Source: Verrucomicrobiales bacterium
Lineage (GTDB): Bacteria; Verrucomicrobiota; Verrucomicrobiia; Limisphaerales; J093
Length of the DNA: 64,000 nucleotides
Reading direction: 5' to 3'
Assembly: GCA_024233305.1 (NCBI GenBank)
Contig: JACKPV010000035.1
Coordinates: forward strand, 123,863 to 187,862
Made by a program: the position numbers and the translations under genes. Numbering within the stretch: the stretch's first letter is position 1; the number at the start of each line of letters is the position of its first letter. Of the stretch, positions 7,874 to 17,060 are shown one piece after another. Under the pieces are notes generated by a model. It was not told the DNA's origin, did not search any database, and was given only the letters and a program-made list of their open reading frames with translations.

Positions 7874-8827
7874 ATGGCAGATTCGATGCATTCGATTCGC
7901 ATTGTCGCCCGGCGCACCGGTTTGAGCGCCCATGTCATCCGCATCTGGGAGAAGCGCTACCGCGCGGTGGAGCCGGATCGGACGGCGACGAATCGGCGTC
8001 TCTACTCGGAATCCGATGTCGAACGGTTGTCGTTGTTGCACGCCGCGACGGCCTCCGGCCACAGTATCGGTCTGATCGCCCAGCTGCCCACGGCGCACTT
8101 GCGACAGCTGCTGTCCCGTTCGGCCGCGGTTGCGCCGGCGCCGTGTTCGGAGCCGCCGGCGCCGGAAACGTTACGAAATCAGTGCGTGGCGGCGATCCGC
8201 GATCTCGATCAGCACGAACTGGAACGGTTGCTGCGGGGGGCGGCCCTGCAACATGGGACGCAGGGCGTGTTGCAGAAGCTCGTGGCTCCGTTGGCGACGG
8301 ACGTGGGACGGTTGTGGCAGCAGGGGGAGATCACGGCCGCCCACGAACACTTTGCGAGCGCCGTGATTCGCGGCTTCCTGACCGATCTCGCCCGGCCCTT
8401 CGCCCTGACGCCAGCCGCCCCGATGCTGGTGGTCGGAACGCCGGCCGGTCAGATTCATGAGCTGGGGGCGGTGATCGCGGCGGCGGCGGCCACCGCGCAC
8501 GGTTGGCGGGTGACCTACCTCGGTCCGAGCCTCCCGGCCTGCGAACTCGCCAGTGCCGCCTTGCGGACGGAATCCCGGGCGGTGGCGCTGAGCGTCGTCT
8601 ATCCGAAGGACGATCCCGATTTGTCCCGCGAACTGGAACAACTTCGTTCGTACCTGCCCGCCCGGACGGCGATCATCGTGGGCGGCCGGGCCGCCGGGGC
8701 TTATGCGCGGGTGCTCGATCGCATCGGGGCCCGCATCGCCGTCGGCATCGAGGATTTCTACGCGTTGCTCGACCAAGTCCGCTCCGGGGATGGGGCCCCG
8801 GGGCAGCCGGAGCGGAAGCCGGTCTGA
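7874..8827 (+). CDS. CarH/LitR-type MerR regulator with B12-binding light-sensor domains
   Basis: 317 residues. An N-terminal MerR helix-turn-helix (IRIVARRTGLSAHVIRIWEKRY...NRRLYSESDVERL) is followed by a B12-binding-2 helical cap and a C-terminal Rossmann-type B12-binding domain. The cap has Trp near residue 147, nine residues, then Glu-His (W-QQGEITAAH-EH). This is the Wx9EH signature of CarH photoreceptors that bind adenosylcobalamin. The lower-ligand His appears in the QIHELG motif near residue 195. Proteins of this kind repress in the dark and release DNA when light breaks the Co-C bond. Carotenoid or DNA-repair targets are typical but not visible here; the divergent sigma factor is the obvious candidate target. 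The start at 7874 is chosen because homologues begin just before the helix-turn-helix. Confidence 0.85.
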   Translation: MADSMHSIRIVARRTGLSAHVIRIWEKRYRAVEPDRTATNRRLYSESDVERLSLLHAATASGHSIGLIAQLPTAHLRQLLSRSAAVAPAPCSEPPAPETLRNQCVAAIRDLDQHELERLLRGAALQHGTQGVLQKLVAPLATDVGRLWQQGEITAAHEHFASAVIRGFLTDLARPFALTPAAPMLVVGTPAGQIHELGAVIAAAAATAHGWRVTYLGPSLPACELASAALRTESRAVALSVVYPKDDPDLSRELEQLRSYLPARTAIIVGGRAAGAYARVLDRIGARIAVGIEDFYALLDQVRSGDGAPGQPERKPV

Positions 8828-8913
8828 CGGGCCGGGATTTAGGGTTCCGCCCGCCGCCCTCGCATTTCGTGATGGTCGCCGCCCGTGGCCGGCCGCTACA
8901 GTCCGCCTCCGAC

Positions 8914-10137
8914 ATGGCTGTTGTAAAACCCTTCGCCGCTCTGCGTCCCCAGCCGGAACTCGCCGCCCGGGTCTGTGCGCCGCCCTATGACGTGATGACC
9001 GAGTCCGAGGCGCGCCGGATGGCGGCGGACGAATCCCTGAGTTTCATCCATGTCAGCCGTCCCGAGGTGCAGCTTCCGACGGGATCCTCCGCGTCGAGTC
9101 CAGCGGCTTACGCGGCGGCGCGGTCGGCCTTCGAGCGGATGATCGATTCCGGAGCGCTGCGTCGGGATCCCGCGCCGGGGTTTTATCTCTACCGGCAAGC
9201 CACCCGGGACCACACGCAGACTGGCTTTGTGGCGCTGGCTTCCTGCGAGGAATACGTCCGCGGCAGGATCCTCAAGCATGAATTGACCCGGGTCGAGAAG
9301 GAGGAGGACCGGGTGCGTCATATCGAGTGCCTGTCGGCCCAGACGGGACCGGCCTTTCTGTTTCATCAACCGGACGCGACGTTGGCCGAACTCGCCCGGC
9401 GCGCGACCGAACGGGCGCCGGAGATCGACTTCGAGGCGGCGGACGGTGTGCGGCATTCCGCGTGGTCCGTGACGGATGCCGCGGTGAACGGGGCAATCGA
9501 ACAAGCGTTTGCCCGGCTGCCGCGGTTGTACATCGCGGATGGTCACCATCGCAGTGCCGCCGCCGCCCGGGTTTGGGAAAGGCGGCCGGACGATCCCGCT
9601 GCCGCGGGCTTCCTGGCGGTCATTTTTCCGTCCGACACGCTGCGTATTCTGCCGTATCACCGCGTGGTCCGGGATCTCAACGGTCGGTCCTCCGGGGAGT
9701 TTCAGGAGCAACTCGGCGGGGTTTGCGCCCGTCTGCCGGGAGACTCACCGACGCCGGCGCGCAAGGGAATGTTCGCCCTTTTCATGGACGGCGCCTGGAC
9801 GCAATGGCAGTTCCGCGCCGACCCGCCCGACACCGGGGGCGCGGCGGACACGCTGGACGTGGCCATGTTGCAGCGCCGGGTATTGGAACCGCTGCTCGGG
9901 ATCGAGAATCCCCGGACCAGCGACCGCATCGATTTCGTGGGGGGCATCCGGGGAACCGGCGCCCTCGAATCGTTGGTGCAGGAGGCGGGGTATGCCTGCG
10001 CCTTTGCGATGTTTCCGACCCGGATCGACGAGTTGATGGCGGTGGCGGACGCCGGCGGGGTGATGCCGCCCAAGAGCACGTGGTTCGAGCCCAAGCTGCG
10101 GGATGCCATGTTCATCCACCGGCTGGGGGAATCGTGA
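8914..10137 (+). CDS. DUF1015 family protein
   Basis: 407 residues. The sequence from MAVVKPFAALRPQPELAARVCAPPYDVM onwards is the canonical N-terminus of DUF1015 proteins, with later family blocks (LKHELTRVEKEEDRVRH, LYIADGHHRSAAA, DELMAVADAGGVMPPKSTWFEPK). The GHHR segment and the MPPKST segment are strongly conserved in the family, whose biochemical function is not established. In many bacteria the gene lies next to serA/serC, but here it follows the CarH-like regulator by 86 bp on the same strand and may share its transcript. Cytoplasmic; no signal peptide. Confidence 0.9.
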   Translation: MAVVKPFAALRPQPELAARVCAPPYDVMTESEARRMAADESLSFIHVSRPEVQLPTGSSASSPAAYAAARSAFERMIDSGALRRDPAPGFYLYRQATRDHTQTGFVALASCEEYVRGRILKHELTRVEKEEDRVRHIECLSAQTGPAFLFHQPDATLAELARRATERAPEIDFEAADGVRHSAWSVTDAAVNGAIEQAFARLPRLYIADGHHRSAAAARVWERRPDDPAAAGFLAVIFPSDTLRILPYHRVVRDLNGRSSGEFQEQLGGVCARLPGDSPTPARKGMFALFMDGAWTQWQFRADPPDTGGAADTLDVAMLQRRVLEPLLGIENPRTSDRIDFVGGIRGTGALESLVQEAGYACAFAMFPTRIDELMAVADAGGVMPPKSTWFEPKLRDAMFIHRLGES

Positions 10138-10466
10138 ACCCGGTACCGCCATTGCCGGGCGGGTGGCCTTCGCGCGTTCCCGCGGGCCGGGACATACGCC
10201 TCCGCCACGCTTCGTCGGCGCGCGGAATTCAATCCGCTCCCCGGCCGCTTGCCGGCGAGGCGGGCGGATTGAGTTTCCCGCATCCATCGGGTGGACCGGA
10301 CGAATTGGCGGACGCGGGACTCGCACGGGGGGACGCAAACCCCGCAGGCCTGTCTTCGGAGGTGGCAAGAGGCGTACAAGCTGCAGCCCCGGCCGACCGC
10401 TTGCCGGAGGCAGGGTGATTCTCTGGTCGACATGCGGAACTTGAATCCTATGCTGAACCCCAACGT
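10138..10466. repeat. Intergenic region with nested inverted repeats
   Basis: No gene is supported in this 329-bp gap before the efflux operon. At 10222-10237 lies an imperfect palindrome GCGGAATTCAATCCGC, followed at 10264-10279 by GCGGATTGAGTTTCCC in opposite sense, with a CCGGC...GCCGG hairpin between them. Such GCGGAxTxxAxTCCGC palindromes recur elsewhere in the window (for example 53521-53536) and look like REP-type elements. The efflux promoter must lie here but cannot be placed confidently. Confidence 0.45.
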
Positions 10467-11705
10467 ATGGAAGCGACGTCTCTAATGCCGGTTACGGCAA
10501 GCCCCTGGATAGGGGGAGGAGGCGGATGCCGGCACCGGGCGGGTTGTGTGACAACCCTTCTGTTGGTCGGGTCCGTCCTTTCCGGCGCCGGGTGCCGGAA
10601 GGAAACCACGGTTGCCCCGCCGCCCCCGGTGGTTCAGGTGGTCGCAGTCACCGCGACGAATGTGCCGCTTACGGCGGAGTTCATTGGTCAGCTGGACTCG
10701 CCGCAAAACGTCGAGGTCCGGGCCCGCGTCGAGGCGTTCGTCGAAGAGGTGCTGTTCGTTGAGGGCACCAATGTCATGGCGGGTGATCCGCTGTTTCTGC
10801 TCGATAAGAAGCCTTCGCTCGAACGGTTGGCCGCCGCAGAAGCCTCCCTGGCCGAGGCGCGTGCGGCGCTGAACAAGTACGAGAAGGACGTCGCCCGGCT
10901 TACTCCACTGGCCGAAAAACGCGCCATCCCGCAGCAGGATCTCGACAACGCGCTCGCATCCGTCGACGCGGGGAAGGCCGGCGTCCAATCCGCCCTGGCC
11001 CGCGTCGAGTCCGCCAAACTGGACCTGGGCTATTGCGACGTGCGGGCGCTGGCAACGGGCCGGATCGGGGCCCGGCAGGTTTCGGTGGGCGATCTGGTCG
11101 GGCGGGGGGAGCCCACGCTCCTGGCGACGATTTCGCAGCTCGATCCCATCTGGTTCTACTGCAACATCAGCGAGGTCGACTACCTGCGCGCCGAACGGAA
11201 GGCGAAGGAGTCCGGCCGCCGGCTCGGGGATTTGCCCGTGACCCTGATTCTGGCGGACGGTTCGACCCATCCTGAAACGGGGCGATGGGTTTTCCTGGAC
11301 CGGGCCGTGGATCCCACCACCGGCACGCTCCGGGCGCGCGCCGAGTTTGCCAATCCGGACAAGGTGCTGCGCCCCGGGATGTTCGGCCGGGTTCGCATCA
11401 CGCTGGCCACGGATCGACCGAGCATCCTCGTGCCCCAGCGCGCGGTGCAGGAGCTGCAAGGGCAGAACTTCGTCTGGGTCGTCGGTGCGGACAACACCGC
11501 CTCGCAGCGCCCCGTCGAAATGGGAGCGCGGCTGGGAGGCCAATGGGTGGTCGGCAGCGGTCTTGAGGCCGGCGAACGGCTCGTTGTCGAGGGCCTGCAG
11601 AAGATGCGCCAAGGCGCCCCGGTGCAGCCCATGACCGCCGGGCAACTTGCCCAGGCTCAGGCCGCGACTGCGACCGCCGGCGGTCAGCCCCAAGCCAAGG
11701 ACTAG
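10467..11705 (+). CDS. RND efflux periplasmic adaptor (membrane fusion) lipoprotein
   Basis: 412 residues, the AcrA/MexA-type adaptor that links the inner-membrane pump to the outer-membrane channel. The hydrophobic leader ends in a lipobox (VLSGAGC), so the protein is probably lipid-anchored after cleavage. It then shows the lipoyl/beta-barrel halves (GQLDSPQNVEVRARVEAFV, GRIGARQVSVGDLVGRG) flanking an alpha-helical hairpin (residues about 120-180), and a C-terminal barrel (DRAVDPTTGTLRARAEFAN, LRPGMFGRVRI). It is first of three genes, 6 bp before the permease. A start at 10485 (MPVTAS) is an alternative. The Ala/Gln-rich tail is unremarkable. Confidence 0.92.
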   Translation: MEATSLMPVTASPWIGGGGGCRHRAGCVTTLLLVGSVLSGAGCRKETTVAPPPPVVQVVAVTATNVPLTAEFIGQLDSPQNVEVRARVEAFVEEVLFVEGTNVMAGDPLFLLDKKPSLERLAAAEASLAEARAALNKYEKDVARLTPLAEKRAIPQQDLDNALASVDAGKAGVQSALARVESAKLDLGYCDVRALATGRIGARQVSVGDLVGRGEPTLLATISQLDPIWFYCNISEVDYLRAERKAKESGRRLGDLPVTLILADGSTHPETGRWVFLDRAVDPTTGTLRARAEFANPDKVLRPGMFGRVRITLATDRPSILVPQRAVQELQGQNFVWVVGADNTASQRPVEMGARLGGQWVVGSGLEAGERLVVEGLQKMRQGAPVQPMTAGQLAQAQAATATAGGQPQAKD

Positions 11706-11711
11706 CCCGCC

Positions 11712-14700
11712 ATGGCCGATTTTTTTATCCGACGCCCCATTGTCGCGATGGTGATTTCCATCGTGACCGTCATCGTCGGTCTCGTTTCGCTTTCCCGGTT
11801 GCCCGTTGCTGAATACCCGCCGGTCAGCCCGACACTCATCCAGGTGAGCGCCAACTACCGCGGCGCCGCCGCCGAGGCGGTGATGGATTCGGTGGCAACC
11901 CCCGTTGAATCGCAGGTCAACGGCGTGGACAAGATGCTCTACCTGCAGTCGCTCAACGCGAACGACGGCCGCATGACGTTGAACGTCTACTTCGACGTGG
12001 GCACCGACGTGGACATCATGCAGGTGAACACCCAGAACCGGGTTTCGCTGGCCGAGCCGCAGCTCCCGGACGCCGTGAAGCGCGAGGGGGTGACCGTCAA
12101 GCGTTCGAGTCCGGACATCCTCATGGTCATCGGGTTGTTCTCGCCCGAGGGGACCTGGGACGCCGTGTTCCTCGGGAATTACGCCAACATCAACCTGGTG
12201 GATGCGATCAAGCGCGTTGCCGGCGTCGGGGATGTCAACAATTTCACCGCCCAGGACTACGCGATGCGGGTCTGGCTGCGGCCCGACAAACTGGCGGCGC
12301 TCGGCCTCACCCCGGAGGACGTAAGCAACGCCATCCGCGAGCAGAACGCGCAGTCACCGGCGGGTGTGATCGGGGCGGAACCGGCGCCGCCTGGCCAGGA
12401 GTTGCAGTACAACGTGCGCACGCTCGGGCTGCTGCGGGATGCTTCCGAGTTCGAGGAGATCATCGTCCGGTCGAGTGCCGACGGCTCGCAGGTGAAGGTC
12501 AAGGATGTGGCGCGCGTCGAATTGGGCGCCCAGACCTACGGCCTGCGCGCGCGCCTGAACAAGTCGCCGTGCGCCGCGCTCGGTGTCTACTTGGCGCCCG
12601 GGGCCAACGCCCTCGCGACCGCCGACGCGATCAACCGGATTCTCGAAGAGCGCAAGGCGCAGTTCCCGCCCGACATGGACTACGAAATCACCCTCGATTC
12701 GACGCTGCCCATCAAGGCGTCGATGGAGGAAATCGTGCACACGCTGTTCGAGGCCGTGGTGCTCGTCCTGCTCGTGGTGTTCATCTTCCTGCAGAGCTTC
12801 CGCGCGACGGTCATTCCCATGCTCACGGTTCCGGTGTCCCTGCTGGGGGTGTTCATTGCCTTCCCGCTCCTCGGTTTCAGTGTCAACACGCTCACGCTCT
12901 TCGGCCTGGTGCTGGCGATCGGGATCGTGGTGGACGACGCCATCGTGGTGGTGGAGGCCGTCCAGCATCACCTCGAGCACGGGCTCACGCCGGTCGAAGC
13001 CACCCGCCAGGCGATGAAGGAAGTCTCCGGACCCGTCGTGGCCATCGCCCTGATCCTCTGTGCGGTGTTTGTGCCGGTGGCTTTCATGGGCGGCGTCACC
13101 GGGCGGCTCTACCAGCAGTTCGCCATCACCATCGCGGTGGCGGTGGTCTTCTCGGCGATCAACGCCCTCACCTTGAGTCCGGCGTTGAGTGCGATGTTGC
13201 TGCGCAAGCCCGAGCCGGGCAGGGGACCGCTCGGCAGGTTCTTCGGCTGGTTCAACCGCACCTTCGATCGCGTGACCGAGGGCTACGGCGGGATCATCCG
13301 GTTGCTGGTGCGCAAGGCCGCCCGCTCGATGTTGCTGCTGGTGGTGGCGGTGGCCGGCGTGGGGTTGCTTTCCCGCGTGGTTCCCGGCGGCTTCATTCCG
13401 GACGAGGACAAGGGGTATCTGTTCGTCTCGGTCCAGCTGCCCGAAGGGGCGTCGCTGCAGCGGTCGGATGCGGTGCTCCAGCAGGTCGAGGAAGTGGTGC
13501 TGGCCACTCACGGGGTGCGTTCGGCCTGCGCCATCAGCGGGTTCAACCTGCTCAACGGCCTCAACACCCCGAACTCGGCGCTGGTCTTCGTCGGGCTGGA
13601 GGATTGGGAGGAACGGCAGGCCCCGGAACTCAAGGCGGACGCCATCGCGATGCAATGGAACCGCAAGTTCTTCGGCCTGCCCGCCGCGCAGGTGTTTTCG
13701 TTCGGCCCCCCCGCGCTGCCCGGTTACGGCAGCGTCTCGGGCTTCACCCTGCAATTCCAGGATCGCTCCGGGGGATCGGTGGAACAACTCGCCGGGCGCG
13801 TGCAGCAGTTCATCGCCGACGCCGCGAAACGCCCCGAGATCGGCCGGTTGTCCACCACGCTCCAGCCGGTCACCCCGCAGGTGCGTGTCGAACTGGACCG
13901 CGAGAAGGCGCGCACGCTCGGGGTGAAGGTCGACAGCGTCTTCCAGACCTTGCAGGCCTATCTGAGCGGGCTTTACGTGAACGACTTCGTGCGGTTTGGG
14001 CGCGTGTTCAAAGTGTTCCTGGCCGCCGAGCCCGAGTTCGCCAGCCGGCCCGAGCAGATCGGGGATTTCTACGTCCGCAATACCGGCGGAAAAATGGTGC
14101 CGCTGGACACCTTGGTCCGTGTGGAGCCGGTTTCCGGACCAAACTTCGCCGCGCGCTTCAACCTCTATCCGGCCGCCGAGGTCATGGGGGCGCCGGCGCC
14201 CGGCTACAGTTCCGCGCAGGCGTTGCGGGCCATCGAGGAGGTCGCCCGCGAACTGCCGCGCGAATATGGCTTCGAGTGGTCGGGACTGACGTTGCAGCAG
14301 AAGAAATCCGAGGGCGAGGCCGGTGTGATTTTCGGCATGGCCGTCGTGTTCGTGTTCCTGCTGCTGGCCGCCCAATACGAGAGTTGGGCCCTGCCGTTTG
14401 CCGTGTTGCTCAGCACGCCGCTGGTGGTGCTCGGCACGTTCCTCGGGCTGCTGCTGCGCCAGTTCGAACTCAACGTCTACGCGCAAATCGGCCTCATCAT
14501 GCTCATCGGCCTCGCCGCCAAGAACGCCATCCTCATCGTCGAGTTCGCCAAGATGCGGCGGGAGGAGGGCCGGGACCTGCTGGACGCGGCGGTCGAGGGC
14601 GCGCGGTTGCGGCTGCGGCCGATTCTGATGACCAGCTTCGCCTTCATCCTCGGCTGCGTGCCGCTCATGCTCGCCAGCGGCTCCGGCGGGGCGGCGCGCA

Positions 14701-14888
14701 GCACCATGGGCACCGGCGTGGTCTTTGGCATGACTGTGGCGACCGCTTTCGGGGTCTTCCTCATCCCGGTTTGCTACGGCTTTGTACAGGGACTCGCAGA
14801 CCGTTTCGGGAAACCGCGACCCGCCGGTTCCGCCCCACCACCGGCGCCGACGCCCGCTGGCGAATCCCGGGCAGGAGGGCTGGCTTGA
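11712..14888 (+). CDS. RND multidrug efflux permease, HAE1 (AcrB/MexB) type
   Basis: 1,058 residues, normal for proton-driven HAE1 pumps. It opens with MADFFIRRPIVAMVISIVTVIVGL (first transmembrane helix). It carries the characteristic periplasmic segments and the intramembrane proton-relay segment GLVLAIGIVVDDAIVVVEAV with paired Asp residues in TM4. The C-terminal half begins at about residue 540 and includes LIMLIGLAAKNAILIVEFAK and SFAFILGCVPLMLA. Substrates (drugs, dyes, bile-like compounds) cannot be predicted. It forms a tripartite complex with the preceding adaptor and the following outer-membrane channel, whose start overlaps its stop codon (ATGA at 14888). Confidence 0.97.
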   Translation: MADFFIRRPIVAMVISIVTVIVGLVSLSRLPVAEYPPVSPTLIQVSANYRGAAAEAVMDSVATPVESQVNGVDKMLYLQSLNANDGRMTLNVYFDVGTDVDIMQVNTQNRVSLAEPQLPDAVKREGVTVKRSSPDILMVIGLFSPEGTWDAVFLGNYANINLVDAIKRVAGVGDVNNFTAQDYAMRVWLRPDKLAALGLTPEDVSNAIREQNAQSPAGVIGAEPAPPGQELQYNVRTLGLLRDASEFEEIIVRSSADGSQVKVKDVARVELGAQTYGLRARLNKSPCAALGVYLAPGANALATADAINRILEERKAQFPPDMDYEITLDSTLPIKASMEEIVHTLFEAVVLVLLVVFIFLQSFRATVIPMLTVPVSLLGVFIAFPLLGFSVNTLTLFGLVLAIGIVVDDAIVVVEAVQHHLEHGLTPVEATRQAMKEVSGPVVAIALILCAVFVPVAFMGGVTGRLYQQFAITIAVAVVFSAINALTLSPALSAMLLRKPEPGRGPLGRFFGWFNRTFDRVTEGYGGIIRLLVRKAARSMLLLVVAVAGVGLLSRVVPGGFIPDEDKGYLFVSVQLPEGASLQRSDAVLQQVEEVVLATHGVRSACAISGFNLLNGLNTPNSALVFVGLEDWEERQAPELKADAIAMQWNRKFFGLPAAQVFSFGPPALPGYGSVSGFTLQFQDRSGGSVEQLAGRVQQFIADAAKRPEIGRLSTTLQPVTPQVRVELDREKARTLGVKVDSVFQTLQAYLSGLYVNDFVRFGRVFKVFLAAEPEFASRPEQIGDFYVRNTGGKMVPLDTLVRVEPVSGPNFAARFNLYPAAEVMGAPAPGYSSAQALRAIEEVARELPREYGFEWSGLTLQQKKSEGEAGVIFGMAVVFVFLLLAAQYESWALPFAVLLSTPLVVLGTFLGLLLRQFELNVYAQIGLIMLIGLAAKNAILIVEFAKMRREEGRDLLDAAVEGARLRLRPILMTSFAFILGCVPLMLASGSGGAARSTMGTGVVFGMTVATAFGVFLIPVCYGFVQGLADRFGKPRPAGSAPPPAPTPAGESRAGGLA

Positions 14889-16354
14889 TGACGCGGCGAA
14901 ACCTGAACCGCGGGAAGATCCTGCTGACCGCGCTGGGGCTGACGTTACTGGCCGGTTGCGCGGTCGGACCCGACTACCAACGCCCGGCCACCGAAAGCCC
15001 GGACGCCTTCCGCCGCGCCGCCTCCGATACCGCCGCCGCGGAGGGCGCGGTTGGTTTCGGGGACCTTGGCTGGTGGGAGGTTTTCGAGGATCCGCATCTG
15101 ACCGGGTACATCGCCGAGGCGCTGACCAACAACTGGGACCTCCGCATGGCGGCGGCCCGCGTGTTGCAGGCTGGCGCGGCGCTGGGCATCACGCGGTCGC
15201 AATTCCTACCCTCCGTCGCGGCCGGTGGCGATCTCCAAGCTGTGCGCGCTTCCGAGCGGGGACCGACCCCCATTCCGACCGGCATGAACCCCCAGGCGGA
15301 ATACGGCGACGTCTATGCCACGATGGCCGCTTACGAGGTCGATTTGTGGGGGCGCATCCGCCGGGCCAGCGAGGCCGCGCGGGCGGATTTGTTGGCGAGT
15401 CAGGCGGCGCAGGAAACCGTGCGGCAGACCCTCGTGGCGGAGGTTGCGTCCGGCTACTTCGACCTCCTGCGGTTGGACTACGAAGGCGAGATCGCGCAGC
15501 GCACGCTGCAGGCACGGACCAACTCGCTCGCCCTGACCACGGCGCGCGAGGAAGGCGGCGTCGCGTCCATGCAGGACGTGGCGCAGGCCCGGATTCTGGT
15601 GTCGACCGCCGAGGCCAGCATCGTCGACATCGCCCGGCGCCGGGAGCAACAGGAGAACGCGCTGTGCGTGCTGCTCGGGCGCTACCCCGGACACCTCGAA
15701 AGGGGCGGCGCGCTCACCGAACAGCCGGTCCGGTCGGAGGTATCCGCGGGCCTGCCGTCGGCGCTGCTGGAGCGGCGGCCGGACATCCGGGTGGCCGAAC
15801 AGCAACTGGTGGCGGCGAACGCCGACATCGGGCAGGCGAAGGCCGCCTTCTTCCCCCAGCTGACGTTGACCGGTCTCTACGGCTTCCAGACCGTGGCGCT
15901 GTCGGACCTGTTCACGGCGCCGGCGCAGACCTGGCAGTTTGGACCCGCCGTGACACTGCCGTTGTTCACCGGCGGACGGTTGCGAGGCAACCTCGAGCTC
16001 GCCCGGGCCCGCTTCGATGAAGCGCTCGCCCGTTACCAGCAAACGGTGCAGGGCGCCTTTCGCGAGGTCTCCGACAGCCTGATCGGCTACCAGCGGGCAC
16101 GAGAATACCGCGAACTCCAGGTGGTCCGGGCACAGGCCCATCGGGACGCCGCCGAACTCGCCACCATCCGCTACGAGGGCGGCGTCACCAGTTACCTCGA
16201 GGTGCTCTACAGCGACCAGGAACTGTTCGCTGCCGAACTGGAACTGGCCCGCGCGCGCCTGAACGAACTCCTGAGCGTGGTCCAGCTCTACCGTGCCTTG
16301 GGTGGCGGCTGGCAGGCCCCCGTGGCGAGCGAGGGCCCGACGCCCGGCGCCTGA
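14888..16354 (+). CDS. Outer-membrane efflux channel lipoprotein, NodT/OprM family
   Basis: 488 residues. A short basic N-terminus and hydrophobic stretch lead to the lipobox LLAGC, followed by VGPDYQRP, the standard opening of OprM/NodT lipoproteins. Two outer-membrane efflux repeats follow, with ALTNNWDLRMAAARVLQAGA, YEVDLWGRIRRASEAARA and LLERRPDIRVAEQQLVAANADIGQAKAAFFPQLTLTG; the tail reads YEGGVTSYLEVLYSDQELF. It is a TolC-type trimer subunit completing the tripartite pump. Its ATG overlaps the permease TGA by one base, implying translational coupling. Confidence 0.95.
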   Translation: MTRRNLNRGKILLTALGLTLLAGCAVGPDYQRPATESPDAFRRAASDTAAAEGAVGFGDLGWWEVFEDPHLTGYIAEALTNNWDLRMAAARVLQAGAALGITRSQFLPSVAAGGDLQAVRASERGPTPIPTGMNPQAEYGDVYATMAAYEVDLWGRIRRASEAARADLLASQAAQETVRQTLVAEVASGYFDLLRLDYEGEIAQRTLQARTNSLALTTAREEGGVASMQDVAQARILVSTAEASIVDIARRREQQENALCVLLGRYPGHLERGGALTEQPVRSEVSAGLPSALLERRPDIRVAEQQLVAANADIGQAKAAFFPQLTLTGLYGFQTVALSDLFTAPAQTWQFGPAVTLPLFTGGRLRGNLELARARFDEALARYQQTVQGAFREVSDSLIGYQRAREYRELQVVRAQAHRDAAELATIRYEGGVTSYLEVLYSDQELFAAELELARARLNELLSVVQLYRALGGGWQAPVASEGPTPGA

Positions 16355-16500
16355 TCCCTCCGCTGCGGTCGCCCGGACCGGCAACGGTCCAAGTGCGCCG
16401 TGGCGGCGATGGCCGGACAGCTCCTCATCAGCGCCGTCAATCGAGGCCGCGCGCGGTTTCTCCCGGAGTTGCGAACGCCGTCGGGGGGGCGTCTGTCACC

Positions 16501-16893
16501 TTGCACAACCTGCATGAGACCTGCAATCCGGGGCGCGGCGCCCGGGGCTTACAGCGGGATCAGGGCGCGATCGGCGACCGGGAGGCGAGGCTCGGGCTTT
16601 ATCGTTACTACTGTGAGCGGCGGTTGCCGACGAGTCCCGCGGTCGAACACGTGGCGCCCAAGAGTCTCAAACCGGCGCGGGAGACGGATTGGTCGAACTT
16701 CCTGCCTGGCTGCGGCAACTGCAACTCCGTCAGATTTCCTCAGCCCACCAACGACACGGATTTCCTCTGGCCGGACAAGAACAACACGCTGCGGGCGTTC
16801 TTCCACGAAGCGGGAGGCTTCGCAAAGCCCAGCCCCGGGCTGCCGCTCGATTTCATCCGCAAGACGCAGCAACCGGGGTGGGACAAGAAGTAG
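16501..16893 (+). pseudogene. Decayed HNH endonuclease-like gene
   Basis: About 130 residues from a possible TTG start (a GTG at 16393 would extend it). The C-terminal two thirds resembles the HNH nucleases found in PtuB-like and related defence or mobile genes: CERRLPTSPAVEHVAPKSL, NFLPGCGNCNS, then LWPDKNNTLRAFFHEAGGF. The first Cys of the usual YCxYC zinc knuckle is replaced (LYRYYCERR), no credible upstream domain exists, and the N-terminal 45 residues look like random translation. I read it as a truncated remnant. A MITE-like repeat fragment starts just downstream, hinting at an insertion-prone site. Confidence 0.5.
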
Positions 16894-16918
16894 CGCTGCA
16901 CGGCCTGTGTCAGTGGAT

Positions 16919-17015
16919 GGACCCGCTTCACTCAAAGGTGGGGGATCACCTCAGCCCCTGGATTTCAACGCCGACTGCATGTCGGCGTGCTACAGCGGAT
17001 TGAATTGGTGTGGCT
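16919..17015 (+). repeat. Partial copy of the 196-bp MITE-like repeat
   Basis: The segment CTGGATTTCAACGCCGACTGCATGTCGGCGTGC, continuing through GATTGAATT to GTGGCTTGG, aligns with the right third of copy 1. The left part is missing or too diverged, and its place is taken by the HNH remnant. Confidence 0.5.
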
Positions 17016-17060
17016 TGGTCTGACGCTGCGGCTGGATGTTCACTTGGCGCCTGCTCGGGG

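Noticed and set aside
12569..14880. Alternate-frame extension upstream of the outer-membrane channel gene
   Set aside because: That stretch is out-of-frame translation of the RND permease; the real channel starts at 14888 with a lipobox.
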